The translations under genes and the position numbers were made by a program. Positions 5,798 to 13,831 of a stretch of 15,781 bases of DNA are shown in pieces. This stretch comes from Bacillota bacterium (GTDB taxonomy: Bacteria; Bacillota_E; RBS10-35; JAJYVN01). The stretch covers positions 1 to 15,781 of the forward strand of contig JAJZWQ010000067.1 in NCBI GenBank assembly GCA_021846605.1, read 5' to 3'. The notes beneath the pieces are model-generated. The model saw only the letters and a list, made by a program, of their open reading frames with translations. It was not told where the DNA came from and did no database searches. Numbering within the stretch: the first letter of the stretch is position 1; each line of letters starts with the position of its first letter.

Positions 5798-7981
5798 GTG
5801 CGGCGTGTTTCGCCACCGCTTCCCGAAAATCCCGTCCTGGGGCCAAAGCCGGACGCGGCACGGCGGGGGCAGGGCTTAGCGCGGGCGCCGACGAAAGGCG
5901 GGGCCCGGGAGGGGGCGGGCGGCGCGGCAGCGGGCGAGGATTCTGGTGTCCCGTGGTGGCGGTACGGAATCCGTGGCGTGCTGGGAGCCGCGGCGTTCGT
6001 GGTCCTGGTCTGGCTTGTCTCCCGTGGCCCGCTGGTCGCGCCGATCTCGCTCTATGCGGACTACGGCGCCTCCAGCGGCTTCTATAGTGCCAGCCATATG
6101 ATCCCGGCCCTGGCCGTGGTGGGTGCCCTCGCCTGCCTCTGGGCGGCTGTCGACCGCGGCGCGGCTTGGCCGCGCCCCGCCGCCCTGGCCGTCATCGCCC
6201 TGCCCCTGGCCGGTCTCACGCTGGCGGCGCTGCACGCCGTGTATGCCCACGATGCTTGGATGGACCTGGAGATTTTCGTGTGCTTTGCCGTGTTCTGGTG
6301 CGGCCTGGTCGTCCTGGTGGGCGCGGATGGCGGCGGCCTCTGGGCGCTGGCGGCACTGGCGGGCCTCGGAGACTGGCAGGCGGTCGTGGGGCTTGGGCAA
6401 TGGCAGTCGGGTCAGCCCACCCCGGTCGGGTGGACGGGCGTGTTCGCCAGCGCGATTCCTGTACGGATCAGCGGCACTCTGCACAATCCCAACGTCCTGG
6501 CGTCCGTGTTGCTTGTGGCCTTGGGGGCCGCGGCCGCGCTGGCGCTGGTGGCGCCCTGGCGGGCCCTGCGCCTGACAGCCTTGGCCGCCATCCTGCCGGT
6601 GGCCGTGGCCCTCCCGCTGAGCTTTTCCCGGGCGGCCTACCTGGGCGTGGTCGCCCTCGTACTGGCCGCCGCCCTGCTGCTCCCGCGGGGCCTCCGGATC
6701 CGCGGTCTGGGCGTGTTCGCCGCAGTCGCCGCCCCCCTCCTGGCGGTCGCGCTGGCTGTGCCGGGCGTGCTGTTTCGTGTGCACACCATCAGCGTGCAGG
6801 GCGGGGGCGACGTCGCCAGTCGGTTCTTCAGCTGGCGGGACGCGCTGGCCATCTGGCGGGCCCGCCCGATCTTGGGGGCAGGCCCCGGCGGCCTGGAGGC
6901 GCTCTATGCGCGCTACCACCCCGTGTCTGCGCGGGGGACGTACGTGCTCATCGACGTGCCCGGCAGCCCGGACAGCGACCCGCTGCAGTGGTTAGCCGAG
7001 ACGGGCCTCGTGGGGGTCGTGGCCCTGGCCAGCGCGGTGGCGCTGGCCGTCACGACGGCCCTGCGCACGCACCGGCGCCGGCCCGCCCTGGCCGCCGCGG
7101 CCGCGCCCCTGATCGGCACGGCCCTGGCCCTTGCGGTGCAGGGTGTCTTCGAGGTCACCGCCTACTGCCTGCCGATCGCGGCCCTGGGGGCGGTGCTGCT
7201 GGCAGCCCTGGCCGGTCTGGGTGGCCAGGTGCGGAGGACCGGTCGGCGGCCATTGCGGCCGTTGGCCTGGGCGACGGCGGCCACCGGGGGGGCGGTCGCC
7301 CTCCTGTTGGCGGCCAGCTGGGGTCCACAGGTGCACTTTGCGGCCGCGTGGGCCCACATGGAGGCGGGGCATCCGGGAGCAGCCCTCTCGCAGTTGCGCC
7401 TGGCGGTCCGCGAGGATCCCGGGTCGGAGCGCAATGTGGCCGCCCTGGGTGACGCCGAAGTCCGCGTCGCCTACACAGAGTTGCAGAACAACAACCCGAA
7501 AACCGGTCAGACCGAAGCCCTGGCGCGGAAAGCCCTGGCGCGCGCCCTGCAGTTCGACCCATTCGACGCCTCGGTCTGGGCCGACAGCGGCGTTCTGCTG
7601 GAGATCGCGGGCGAGGCGCGTGCCGCCGCCTGCGCGCAGCAAGCGGCCGTCCAGGACACGCCAGATGCCCCCTACCAGGCCTACCAACTCGCGGTGCTCC
7701 TGCGCCAAGCGGGGCAGGCCAAGGCGGCCGCCGCCGATGCGGCCTACGCGGCGCGCCTCTTCCCGTTGCAATTGGCCGTCTACAGGGAGTATGGGGATCA
7801 GAACCAGCCCTACTACCAGATCGCGCGCGCCAACGAGAACGCGGGGCTGAACGGTTGGACGGGTCCCCTGCCCCAGGCCCCCACCTATCCGCTGCCGGCT
7901 GCCGCCTGCCGCGCGGCGCTGGCGCTCGCCGGGCTGCCCGCCGGCCAGTACGGGCGGGCCTTTGCCGGCGCAAGCGCCTAG
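5798..7981 (+). CDS. O-antigen ligase-like (Wzy_C) membrane protein with C-terminal TPR region
   Basis: This 727-residue protein resembles the WaaL/Wzy/PglL family, which transfers or polymerises lipid-linked glycans outside the membrane. After a 50-residue Gly/Ala/Arg-rich cytoplasmic tail, the first helix is at about 58-75 and several more run to about 510. Family features include GTLHNPNVLAS (226-236), SFSRAAYLG (275-283), the extracellular segment with FSWRDALAIW (344-353) and DSDPLQWLAETGLVG (392-406). The last corresponds to the family's HN-x-x-L-Q-x-x-x-E-x-G motif, but the usual His-Asn is replaced. The region 510-660 has TPR-like helical pairs (AAWAHMEAGHPGAALSQL; later SVWADSGVLLEIAGEA; QLAVLLRQAGQA). 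GTG 5798 is chosen for its GGGAGGG site. GTG 5978, just before the first helix, has only weak support. The gene ends in a 4-base overlap with the convergent polyprenyl-phosphate glycosyltransferase gene. The acceptor is unknown. Confidence 0.85.
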   Translation: MRRVSPPLPENPVLGPKPDAARRGQGLARAPTKGGAREGAGGAAAGEDSGVPWWRYGIRGVLGAAAFVVLVWLVSRGPLVAPISLYADYGASSGFYSASHMIPALAVVGALACLWAAVDRGAAWPRPAALAVIALPLAGLTLAALHAVYAHDAWMDLEIFVCFAVFWCGLVVLVGADGGGLWALAALAGLGDWQAVVGLGQWQSGQPTPVGWTGVFASAIPVRISGTLHNPNVLASVLLVALGAAAALALVAPWRALRLTALAAILPVAVALPLSFSRAAYLGVVALVLAAALLLPRGLRIRGLGVFAAVAAPLLAVALAVPGVLFRVHTISVQGGGDVASRFFSWRDALAIWRARPILGAGPGGLEALYARYHPVSARGTYVLIDVPGSPDSDPLQWLAETGLVGVVALASAVALAVTTALRTHRRRPALAAAAAPLIGTALALAVQGVFEVTAYCLPIAALGAVLLAALAGLGGQVRRTGRRPLRPLAWATAATGGAVALLLAASWGPQVHFAAAWAHMEAGHPGAALSQLRLAVREDPGSERNVAALGDAEVRVAYTELQNNNPKTGQTEALARKALARALQFDPFDASVWADSGVLLEIAGEARAAACAQQAAVQDTPDAPYQAYQLAVLLRQAGQAKAAAADAAYAARLFPLQLAVYREYGDQNQPYYQIARANENAGLNGWTGPLPQAPTYPLPAAACRAALALAGLPAGQYGRAFAGASA

Positions 7982-8709
7982 CGGCGGTGCGCCGGTACGG
8001 CCCGCAGTAACTGCAGGTAACCGGAAATCGTGCGCGCCACCCGCATCTTGCTGGGGCCGTCCTTGCGCTCGTAGTGGAGTTCCAGCGGCACCTCGACGCA
8101 GTGCGCCCCGAGGCTGTCCAGGCGCAGCAGGATTTCGGCCATGCAGGCGAACCCGGCCGTGGTAATCAGGTTCTGGCCATAGGTGCTCAAGGCGCGGCGC
8201 AACACCCCCACACGGTAGGCGCGGTAGCCGCAGGAGTAATCCCGCACGCCCCGCACGGGCCGGAGGGTGGCCAGCAGTTGGCTGGCCCCGCGGCTGAGCA
8301 CGCGTCGGCGCCAGGACAGCCCCAACTCCCGGCCCCCGGGGCAGTAGCGAGAAGCGACCACGACATCGGCGCCGCTGCCAATCGCCTGGCACATGCGCGG
8401 GATCAGGGCCGGGTCGTGCGTGTTGTCCCCGTCCATGGTCACCACGATGTCGTCGTCTTCCAGCTGTCCCTGGGCCAGGGCGGTCAGGCCGGTGCGCATC
8501 GCCGCACCCAGTCCCCTGTTGTGCGGGTGCCGCACAACCTCCACGTGGGGGCGGCCGCCCCAACCTGCGGCGATGTCGGCCGTGCCGTCGCTGGATCCAT
8601 CGTCGACGACCAACACCCGGTCGATCGCCGGTACGTCCGCGGCGCGCTCCAGGAGGGCGGGCAGGGCCCGGCGTTCGTTGTATGCAGGGATCATCAGGAC
8701 GGTCTCCAC
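7978..8709 (-). CDS. polyprenyl-phosphate mannose/glucose synthase-like GT2 (DPM1 type)
   Basis: This 243-residue GT2 resembles the catalytic domain of dolichol/polyprenyl-phosphate mannosyltransferase, which loads a hexose from a nucleotide sugar onto a lipid phosphate at the inner membrane face. It starts METVLMIPAYNE and has VVDDGSSDGT (34-43), NRGLGAAMRTGL (64-75), the metal-binding Asp93-Gly-Asp95 (TMDGDNTHDP), SRY (120-122), YSCGYRAYR (158-166), and ERKDGPSKM (214-222) before the C-terminus. No membrane helices follow, so it is a soluble or peripheral form. GTG 8709 has GGAGG 7 bases upstream. The gene lies 26 bases downstream of the GT-C gene in the same direction. This fits a donor-plus-transferase pair like ArnC/ArnT or Ppm1/PMT. 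The sugar (mannose, glucose or other) cannot be told from sequence. Confidence 0.9.
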   Translation of the reverse strand: METVLMIPAYNERRALPALLERAADVPAIDRVLVVDDGSSDGTADIAAGWGGRPHVEVVRHPHNRGLGAAMRTGLTALAQGQLEDDDIVVTMDGDNTHDPALIPRMCQAIGSGADVVVASRYCPGGRELGLSWRRRVLSRGASQLLATLRPVRGVRDYSCGYRAYRVGVLRRALSTYGQNLITTAGFACMAEILLRLDSLGAHCVEVPLELHYERKDGPSKMRVARTISGYLQLLRAVPAHRR

Positions 8710-8735
8710 TCAAGCACCTCCGCCACAACCACAGA

Positions 8736-10106
8736 TCAGCCCGAGGCCTTTGACGGACCCAGTATGTAATACACCACCGGACCTGCAACCTCACGCTGAA
8801 AGTGTTGGGTCACATACTGCTGCACGCTGGGAATGGTCAGAGACCCCAGGGGGATGTAGTAGCGGGCCCCGGCGGCGATCCACTGCTGCAACTCGGCCAT
8901 CGTCAGCTGGTTGGTTCGCCAGCCATGGTGACGGCTGTAGAAGAGGATTGGCGGGTTCTCTGTCCCCAGGATCACCGGCCCTGGGCCAAGCTTTGCGCGC
9001 AGCGCCACCCCCGCCTGATAGTCTGGCCAATTCAGTGTGTAGAGTTCATTTAGAGGGCGCAGCGTGAAGAGCGGCGTGCCCACCAGCACGCCGGCCACGA
9101 CCAGCACCTGGGCAGTGCGGCTGCCCGCCAGCCAGGACACGAGTTGGCCGAGCCCCACACCCTCGGCCAGCGCCAGCCAGGGTAATAGCGGCATGAGGTA
9201 GTACTCGAAGGCGATATGGCGCATGACCACTACGCACCAGAGCACCAGCGCCCCGCCCCAGGCCCAGAACCAGGCCCTTGGCCGGAGGTCCGGGTGCAGG
9301 AGGCCGACGAGGAGCGGCAAGGCGCCGGCCCCGCTGATGCAGCACTCGAGGAAGAAGTGGTACCAGAACTCCGGCGCGGAGGGCACTCCGACGTGGTAAC
9401 TGGACTGCCGGAGCAGTTGCACGATGATGGTGATGAAGTTATATCCCGGGCTGACCAGCGCGCCCGCCCAGATCGTATAGGCCGCCGCGGGCACGGCGGG
9501 GATGAGGAGCAGGCCCCAGGCGGCCGGATCAGACCAGCGGCGCCCGCGCACCGCCAAAAGGAGAATCGCCGGCGCGATCAGGGCGGAGGGCAGCTTGGCC
9601 AACAGGGCGAAGGCGCCCGCCACCAGTGCCAAGAGGTAGTTGCCCGCGCCACCCAGCCTCGACCAGCGCGAGACGGCCCAGAGCGTCGCCGTCACGCCGG
9701 CCAGCATGGCCGGCTCTGGCTGAAAGGCCCGTCCGAAGAAAATTCCCAGCGGCTGCACGGCGAAGACGGCGCCGACCCACCAGGCGGCGCGCGCTCCGAA
9801 CTCCCGCCGGCAAAATAACCAGAGGAAGACCAGGGCGACGGTGTCGTATCCGACCGCCACCGAGTGGAGCAACCAGCTGCCAAAGTGGGCCAGGTGGGCC
9901 AGGAGGGCAACCGTTAGTGGCATGAAGGGGAATTCCAGCTGCACGTAGTTGGGGCCCGGACCGTTGTAGAAGAGTTGCGGTAGCAGGCCCAGCCCGTCGT
10001 GGATGAAGAACCAGGCTTCGCTGGCGGTGTCCGTCTGTCGCCAGTCGGAATCGTCCACCAGTGGCATTCCGCCGTGATACAGCCGCAACGCGACAAACCC
10101 GACCAA
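8736..10106 (-). CDS. GT-C membrane glycosyltransferase (GT39/PMT/ArnT-like)
   Basis: A multi-pass integral membrane protein of the GT-C fold, which uses polyprenyl-phosphate sugars outside the membrane. From the TTG start it has 456 residues and about nine to eleven hydrophobic segments, for example around 63-100, 107-145, 157-186, 197-230, 255-270, 279-320 and 332-348. The first loop carries DDSDWRQTDTA (18-28), the acidic motif that in GT39-like proteins holds the catalytic Asp. The soluble C-terminus (about 360-456) looks like the periplasmic or extracellular domain. The frame continues upstream of TTG 10106 with residues that complete the first membrane helix (WEWLCLTALLVGFVALRLY). The real start is therefore probably upstream, possibly CTG 10175 behind GGGGGGG at a spacing of 6. 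It is followed by the DPM1-like GT2, its likely donor-making partner. The acceptor could be a protein or a lipid-linked glycan. Confidence 0.86.
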   Translation of the reverse strand: MVGFVALRLYHGGMPLVDDSDWRQTDTASEAWFFIHDGLGLLPQLFYNGPGPNYVQLEFPFMPLTVALLAHLAHFGSWLLHSVAVGYDTVALVFLWLFCRREFGARAAWWVGAVFAVQPLGIFFGRAFQPEPAMLAGVTATLWAVSRWSRLGGAGNYLLALVAGAFALLAKLPSALIAPAILLLAVRGRRWSDPAAWGLLLIPAVPAAAYTIWAGALVSPGYNFITIIVQLLRQSSYHVGVPSAPEFWYHFFLECCISGAGALPLLVGLLHPDLRPRAWFWAWGGALVLWCVVVMRHIAFEYYLMPLLPWLALAEGVGLGQLVSWLAGSRTAQVLVVAGVLVGTPLFTLRPLNELYTLNWPDYQAGVALRAKLGPGPVILGTENPPILFYSRHHGWRTNQLTMAELQQWIAAGARYYIPLGSLTIPSVQQYVTQHFQREVAGPVVYYILGPSKASG

Positions 10107-10175
10107 GAGCGCCGTCAGGCAGAGCCATTCCCAGCGGGCAAGCCCCCGGAGAGCCCGCTGCTTGCCCTCCTGCAG

Positions 10176-10188
10176 ACGCCACCCCCCC
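10176..10188 (-). promoter_or_regulatory. possible Shine-Dalgarno for a CTG start of the GT-C gene
   Basis: On the minus strand a run of seven G (10182-10188) lies 6 bases before an in-frame CTG at 10173-10175. No ATG, GTG or TTG is in frame between that CTG and TTG 10106. The frame closes upstream at a TAG (10215-10217). Confidence 0.35.
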
Positions 10189-10284
10189 TTGGCCGCGACG
10201 TATCCCGTCGAACACTAGCACAGCTTGGGCGCAGACTACCATGCTACAGACGCGCCTGCATTGCTGCCGGTTCCCCACGGGAGG

Positions 10285-11715
10285 TCAGGCGGGCGCGATC
10301 CTGGTGGAAATGAACTTGGTTTCCAGGAAGCCGCGGATGCCTTCGGCGCCGCCTTCCCGGCCGAAGCCACTCTGCTTCATGCCCCCAAAGGGGGCCTGCG
10401 CCACGGTGGGGACAGGGTCGTTGACTCCGACCACGCCATAGGCCAGGGCCTCGGCGACCCGCACCGCACGTCCCAGATCGCGGGTGTAGATGTAGGCGGC
10501 AAGGCCGTACGGGGTGTCGTTGGCCAGTGCGATCGCCTCCGCCTCGCTGTCGAACGCCCAGACCCCGATCAGGGGCCCGAACGTCTCCTCCTGCCAGAGC
10601 CGGCAGGGCCGTGGCGCGTCCGCCAGGACCGTGGGCGCAAAGAAGTGTCCCGGTCCGGCCAGCGTGTCGCCGCCGCAGAGGACGCGGGCGCCGCCCCCGA
10701 CGGCCTCCGCGATCTGGGCGCGCACCCGCGCCACCGCCTGGGCGCCGATGAGGGGCCCGACCTCCGTCTCGGGCGCGTCGCCCCGGCCCACGCGCAGTTG
10801 GGCCACGCGCGCGGCCAGGCGCTCCTGGAAGGCCGCCACCAGGGGGCGGGCCACCAGGAGCCGGTTGGCGCAGATGCAGGTCTGGCCGGCATTGCGGAAG
10901 CGGGAGGCGATCGCGCCCTCGACGGCCGCCTCCATGTCTGCGTCCTCAAATACGAGAAACGGCGCATGCCCGCCCAACTCCAGGGACACCCGCTTCAACG
11001 AGTCGGCCGCCCTCCGCATCAACATCCGCCCTACCGTCACCGACCCGGTGAAAGAGATCTTGGCCACCCGGGGATCGGCGAGCAGGGCATCGCCGATTGG
11101 TTCTGCCGGCCCGGAGACGAGGTTGGCCACCCCCGCGGGCAGCCCCGCGTCGTGCAGGCAGGCGAAGACAGCGCAGGCGGTCAAGGGCGTTGCCGGGGCG
11201 GGTTTGCACACGGCGGTGCAGCCGGCGGCCAGGGCGGGGGCCAACTTGCGTCCGAGCATGGCCGCCGGGAAGTTCCATGGAGTGATGGCGGCCACGACGC
11301 CCAAGGGCTGGTGCAGGACGGTGATGCGCTTGTCGCGGGATGATGCGGGGATCGTCTCGCCATAGATGCGTCTGGCCTCTTCGGCATTCCAGAGGAAATA
11401 GTCCGCCGTCAGGCCGACCTCGCCGCGGGCCTCGGCTAACGGCTTGCCCTGTTCGGCGGTCATCGTGGCGGCGACCTCCTCGCGCCGTTCCAGCAGGAGC
11501 CGCGCCACGGTGCGCAGCACCTGGGCGCGCTCGTGGGCGGGTGTGCCTGCCCAGGCGGGAAAAGCGCGGTATGCGGCCGTCACGGCCTTCCGGGTTTCGT
11601 CCGATCCCCCCTCCGCCATCTCCCCCGCCGGGGGACCGCCAGCCGGGTCGACCACCTCGACCCAGCGGCCGGTTTCCCGCCAAGCGCCGTCCACATAGAG
11701 CCGTCCGCGCCGCAT
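10285..11715 (-). CDS. gabD: NAD(P)-dependent succinate-semialdehyde dehydrogenase-type aldehyde dehydrogenase
   Basis: This 476-residue cytosolic aldehyde dehydrogenase would oxidise succinate semialdehyde to succinate, the last step of GABA breakdown. Catalytic parts: ITPWNFP with Asn148, Lys171 (CKPAPATP), SFTGS (221-225), LELGGHAPFLVF with general base Glu246, and NAGQTCICANR with nucleophile Cys280. Cys282 forms the C-x-C pair known from the redox-switched human SSADH. Further marks are QEETFGP (375-381) and the C-terminal FGGMKQSGFGREGG. The positions that bind the substrate carboxylate in human SSADH (two Arg and one Ser, from memory) appear kept as Arg156, Arg274 and Ser449, which supports this substrate over other aldehydes. 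ATG 11715 has AAGGAGGAG directly upstream. It is last in a co-directional run, 63 bases after yyaL. No GABA transaminase is in view, so its pathway context is open. Confidence 0.95.
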   Translation of the reverse strand: MRRGRLYVDGAWRETGRWVEVVDPAGGPPAGEMAEGGSDETRKAVTAAYRAFPAWAGTPAHERAQVLRTVARLLLERREEVAATMTAEQGKPLAEARGEVGLTADYFLWNAEEARRIYGETIPASSRDKRITVLHQPLGVVAAITPWNFPAAMLGRKLAPALAAGCTAVCKPAPATPLTACAVFACLHDAGLPAGVANLVSGPAEPIGDALLADPRVAKISFTGSVTVGRMLMRRAADSLKRVSLELGGHAPFLVFEDADMEAAVEGAIASRFRNAGQTCICANRLLVARPLVAAFQERLAARVAQLRVGRGDAPETEVGPLIGAQAVARVRAQIAEAVGGGARVLCGGDTLAGPGHFFAPTVLADAPRPCRLWQEETFGPLIGVWAFDSEAEAIALANDTPYGLAAYIYTRDLGRAVRVAEALAYGVVGVNDPVPTVAQAPFGGMKQSGFGREGGAEGIRGFLETKFISTRIAPA

Positions 11716-11778
11716 GCGCGCTCCTCCTTCCGGGGTCCACCCGGCTCGTTGGCCAACTGCCGCCCTGCTCTGCGTCGA

Positions 11779-13815
11779 TTAGCGGGGCGGGACGGCGGCG
11801 TCGACACCTTCGGCCACCTGGCTCCATGACGTGGCCGGCGGCAGGCAGAGCTGCCCACGACAGATCCAGAGCGTCGGCACGGTGGCCGCCCGCCCCTGCC
11901 ATACCGCCGGTACGCCCTCCACCCCAGGGACGCCCCCGGCCACGCGGCTTAAGCAGAGGTTGGGCAGGTGGCGGTCGGCCAACTGGCGCATCCAGGCGGT
12001 GCTGTCCGGGCCATTCGGGCCGGCAAGCACCACCTCCAGGCCGTCGGCGGTGACCCGGTCCAGGACGGCCAGCAGGGAGCCGACCGCACGGGGGTGGTCG
12101 GTCACCAGGGGCTGCAGGCGGGCCGACACGCGGGCGACGATGTCTGTCCAGAGGGTTTCCCCCGAAAATGGCGCCAGGCGCGTAAGCGCGTCGAGCGCCC
12201 AACTCTGGGGTGAGGGTGTTCCGGAATCCACGTCTTCGCGCGGGCGCACCACCAGTTCCGCCGGCCGTGCCTCGGTGAGGAAGAATGTGGCCTGAGCCGG
12301 GTCCCAGAAGCGCGCGAGCATGCCGCGCGCAATGCGGACCGCCCACCCCAGCCAGCGCGCATCCAGGGTGGCCTCATACAGGTCCACCAACCCGCAGGCC
12401 AGATATGCGTAATCCTCGAGCGTACCGGCGATGCCCGCGCTCCCCTGGTGGTACCGGCGCAGCAGACCGCCGTCCGGGGTGGTCAGCGCCTCACCGAGGA
12501 AAGCGGCACAGCGGCCGGCCGCCTCCGTGTAGTCCGGACGGTCCAAGACCCGCCCGGCGCGCGCCAGGGCGCCGATCGCCAGCCCGTTCCACCCGGCCAA
12601 CACCTTCTCGTCCCGGTGGGGGCGGGGGCGGCGGCCCCTGGCCGCCAGGAGGCAGTCCCGCACCGTGGCGCGGCGTGGCCCTGGGTCCAGGGACATGGCA
12701 TGCAGGTGCGGGACGGTGAGCCCCTGCGCGAAGTTGCCCTCCGGGCGGATGCCGAAATGCTGGCAGGCCGTCTCAGCCAACTCTGGGTCGCCCAGGGCCT
12801 GGGCCACCTCGTCCGGCGTCCAGGTGTAAAAGGCGCCTTCGCGGGGGCTGCCGCCGGCGTCCGGGCTGTCGGCGTCCTCGGCGCAGTAGAAGGCGCCTTC
12901 GGGCGACCGCAAATCCCGCAGCAGGTAGTCGAGGGTGTCCGTGGCCACCTGGGCCAACTCGGCATCTTGGGTGCGCTGATAGGCGGCCAGATAGAGCGGC
13001 GGCAGCAGGGCATTGTCGTACAGCATCTTCTCGAAGTGCGGCACCAGCCAGGCGCGGTCGGTGCTGTACCGATGAAAGCCGCCGCCGAGCTGGTCGCAGA
13101 TGCCGCCCGCCGCCATTGCGCGCAAGGTGAAGACGGCGCGCTCGGCGGGACGCCCCCCGACCCGCAGCATCGCCTCCAGGGCGCCCGCGTTCGGGAACTT
13201 GGGCGCTGGGCCGAAGCCCCCGTGGATCGGATCGACCGCCTCCGCCAACCTGCCGGTCGCGACGGTGACCAACGTCCGGTCCACGTCCACCCCGGGGCTG
13301 GGAATCGCCGGGGTATCGGCGCCGCGCAGGGCCCGGCGCCAGTCCTCAGCCACGGCGAGTACGCGGGCCCGGTCGTCCCGCCAGGCGGCCGCGAGCGCCT
13401 GGGTGATTTCGAAGAGACCCGTATGGCCCAAGCGCGAGTGGGGCGGATAGTATGTGCCGACATAAAATGGCGCCAGGTCGGGGGTCAGGAAGGCGGTCAG
13501 GGGCCAGCCCCCCTGCCCGGTCGCCATCTGGCAGGCGAATTGGTAGATGGCATCGATCTCGGGGTGCTCCTCCCGGTCCACCTTGACCGGGATGAAGGCG
13601 GCGTTGACCGCCGCTGCGATGTCCCGGTCGGAAAAGCTCTCCCGCGCCATCACATGGCACCAATGGCAGGCGGCGTACCCCACGCTGAGCAGGAGCGGAC
13701 GATCGAGTTCTCGCGCCCGACGCCGGGCTTCCTCCCCCCAGGGATACCAGTCCACCGGGTTGTCCTGGTGCTGCCGCAGGTAGGGGCTGGCGGCTTGGGC
13801 CAGGCGATTGGGCAT
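11779..13815 (-). CDS. yyaL: YyaL/DUF255 family protein: thioredoxin-like domain plus six-hairpin barrel
   Basis: This is a full-length (678 aa) member of the YyaL/SSP411 (SPATA20) family, widespread but without a settled function. The N-terminal thioredoxin-like domain has the family signature: MPNRLAQAASPYLRQHQDNP, then VDWYPWGEEA and SVGYAACHWCHVMARESF with the CxxC cysteines Cys50 and Cys53. The larger C-terminal part is an (alpha/alpha)6 barrel like those of glycoside hydrolases and epimerases. It has GGFGPAPKFPN, LGGGFHRYSTD followed by VPHFEKMLYDNA, AEDADSP, and DEKVLAGWNGLAI. ATG 13815 is chosen over the upstream open frame because the family begins MPNRLA and a GGGAGGTGGG site lies just before it. 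The broken gene upstream ends 16 bases before this start, so the two were probably translated from one message. Confidence 0.96.
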   Translation of the reverse strand: MPNRLAQAASPYLRQHQDNPVDWYPWGEEARRRARELDRPLLLSVGYAACHWCHVMARESFSDRDIAAAVNAAFIPVKVDREEHPEIDAIYQFACQMATGQGGWPLTAFLTPDLAPFYVGTYYPPHSRLGHTGLFEITQALAAAWRDDRARVLAVAEDWRRALRGADTPAIPSPGVDVDRTLVTVATGRLAEAVDPIHGGFGPAPKFPNAGALEAMLRVGGRPAERAVFTLRAMAAGGICDQLGGGFHRYSTDRAWLVPHFEKMLYDNALLPPLYLAAYQRTQDAELAQVATDTLDYLLRDLRSPEGAFYCAEDADSPDAGGSPREGAFYTWTPDEVAQALGDPELAETACQHFGIRPEGNFAQGLTVPHLHAMSLDPGPRRATVRDCLLAARGRRPRPHRDEKVLAGWNGLAIGALARAGRVLDRPDYTEAAGRCAAFLGEALTTPDGGLLRRYHQGSAGIAGTLEDYAYLACGLVDLYEATLDARWLGWAVRIARGMLARFWDPAQATFFLTEARPAELVVRPREDVDSGTPSPQSWALDALTRLAPFSGETLWTDIVARVSARLQPLVTDHPRAVGSLLAVLDRVTADGLEVVLAGPNGPDSTAWMRQLADRHLPNLCLSRVAGGVPGVEGVPAVWQGRAATVPTLWICRGQLCLPPATSWSQVAEGVDAAVPPR

Positions 13816-13831
13816 CTGCCCACCTCCCGCA

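Noticed and set aside
6992..8794. 600-residue minus-strand frame spanning the ligase-like and GT2 genes
   Set aside because: It is out of frame with the GT2 gene and antisense to the ligase-like gene. Composition is Arg/Gly/Pro-rich without motifs.
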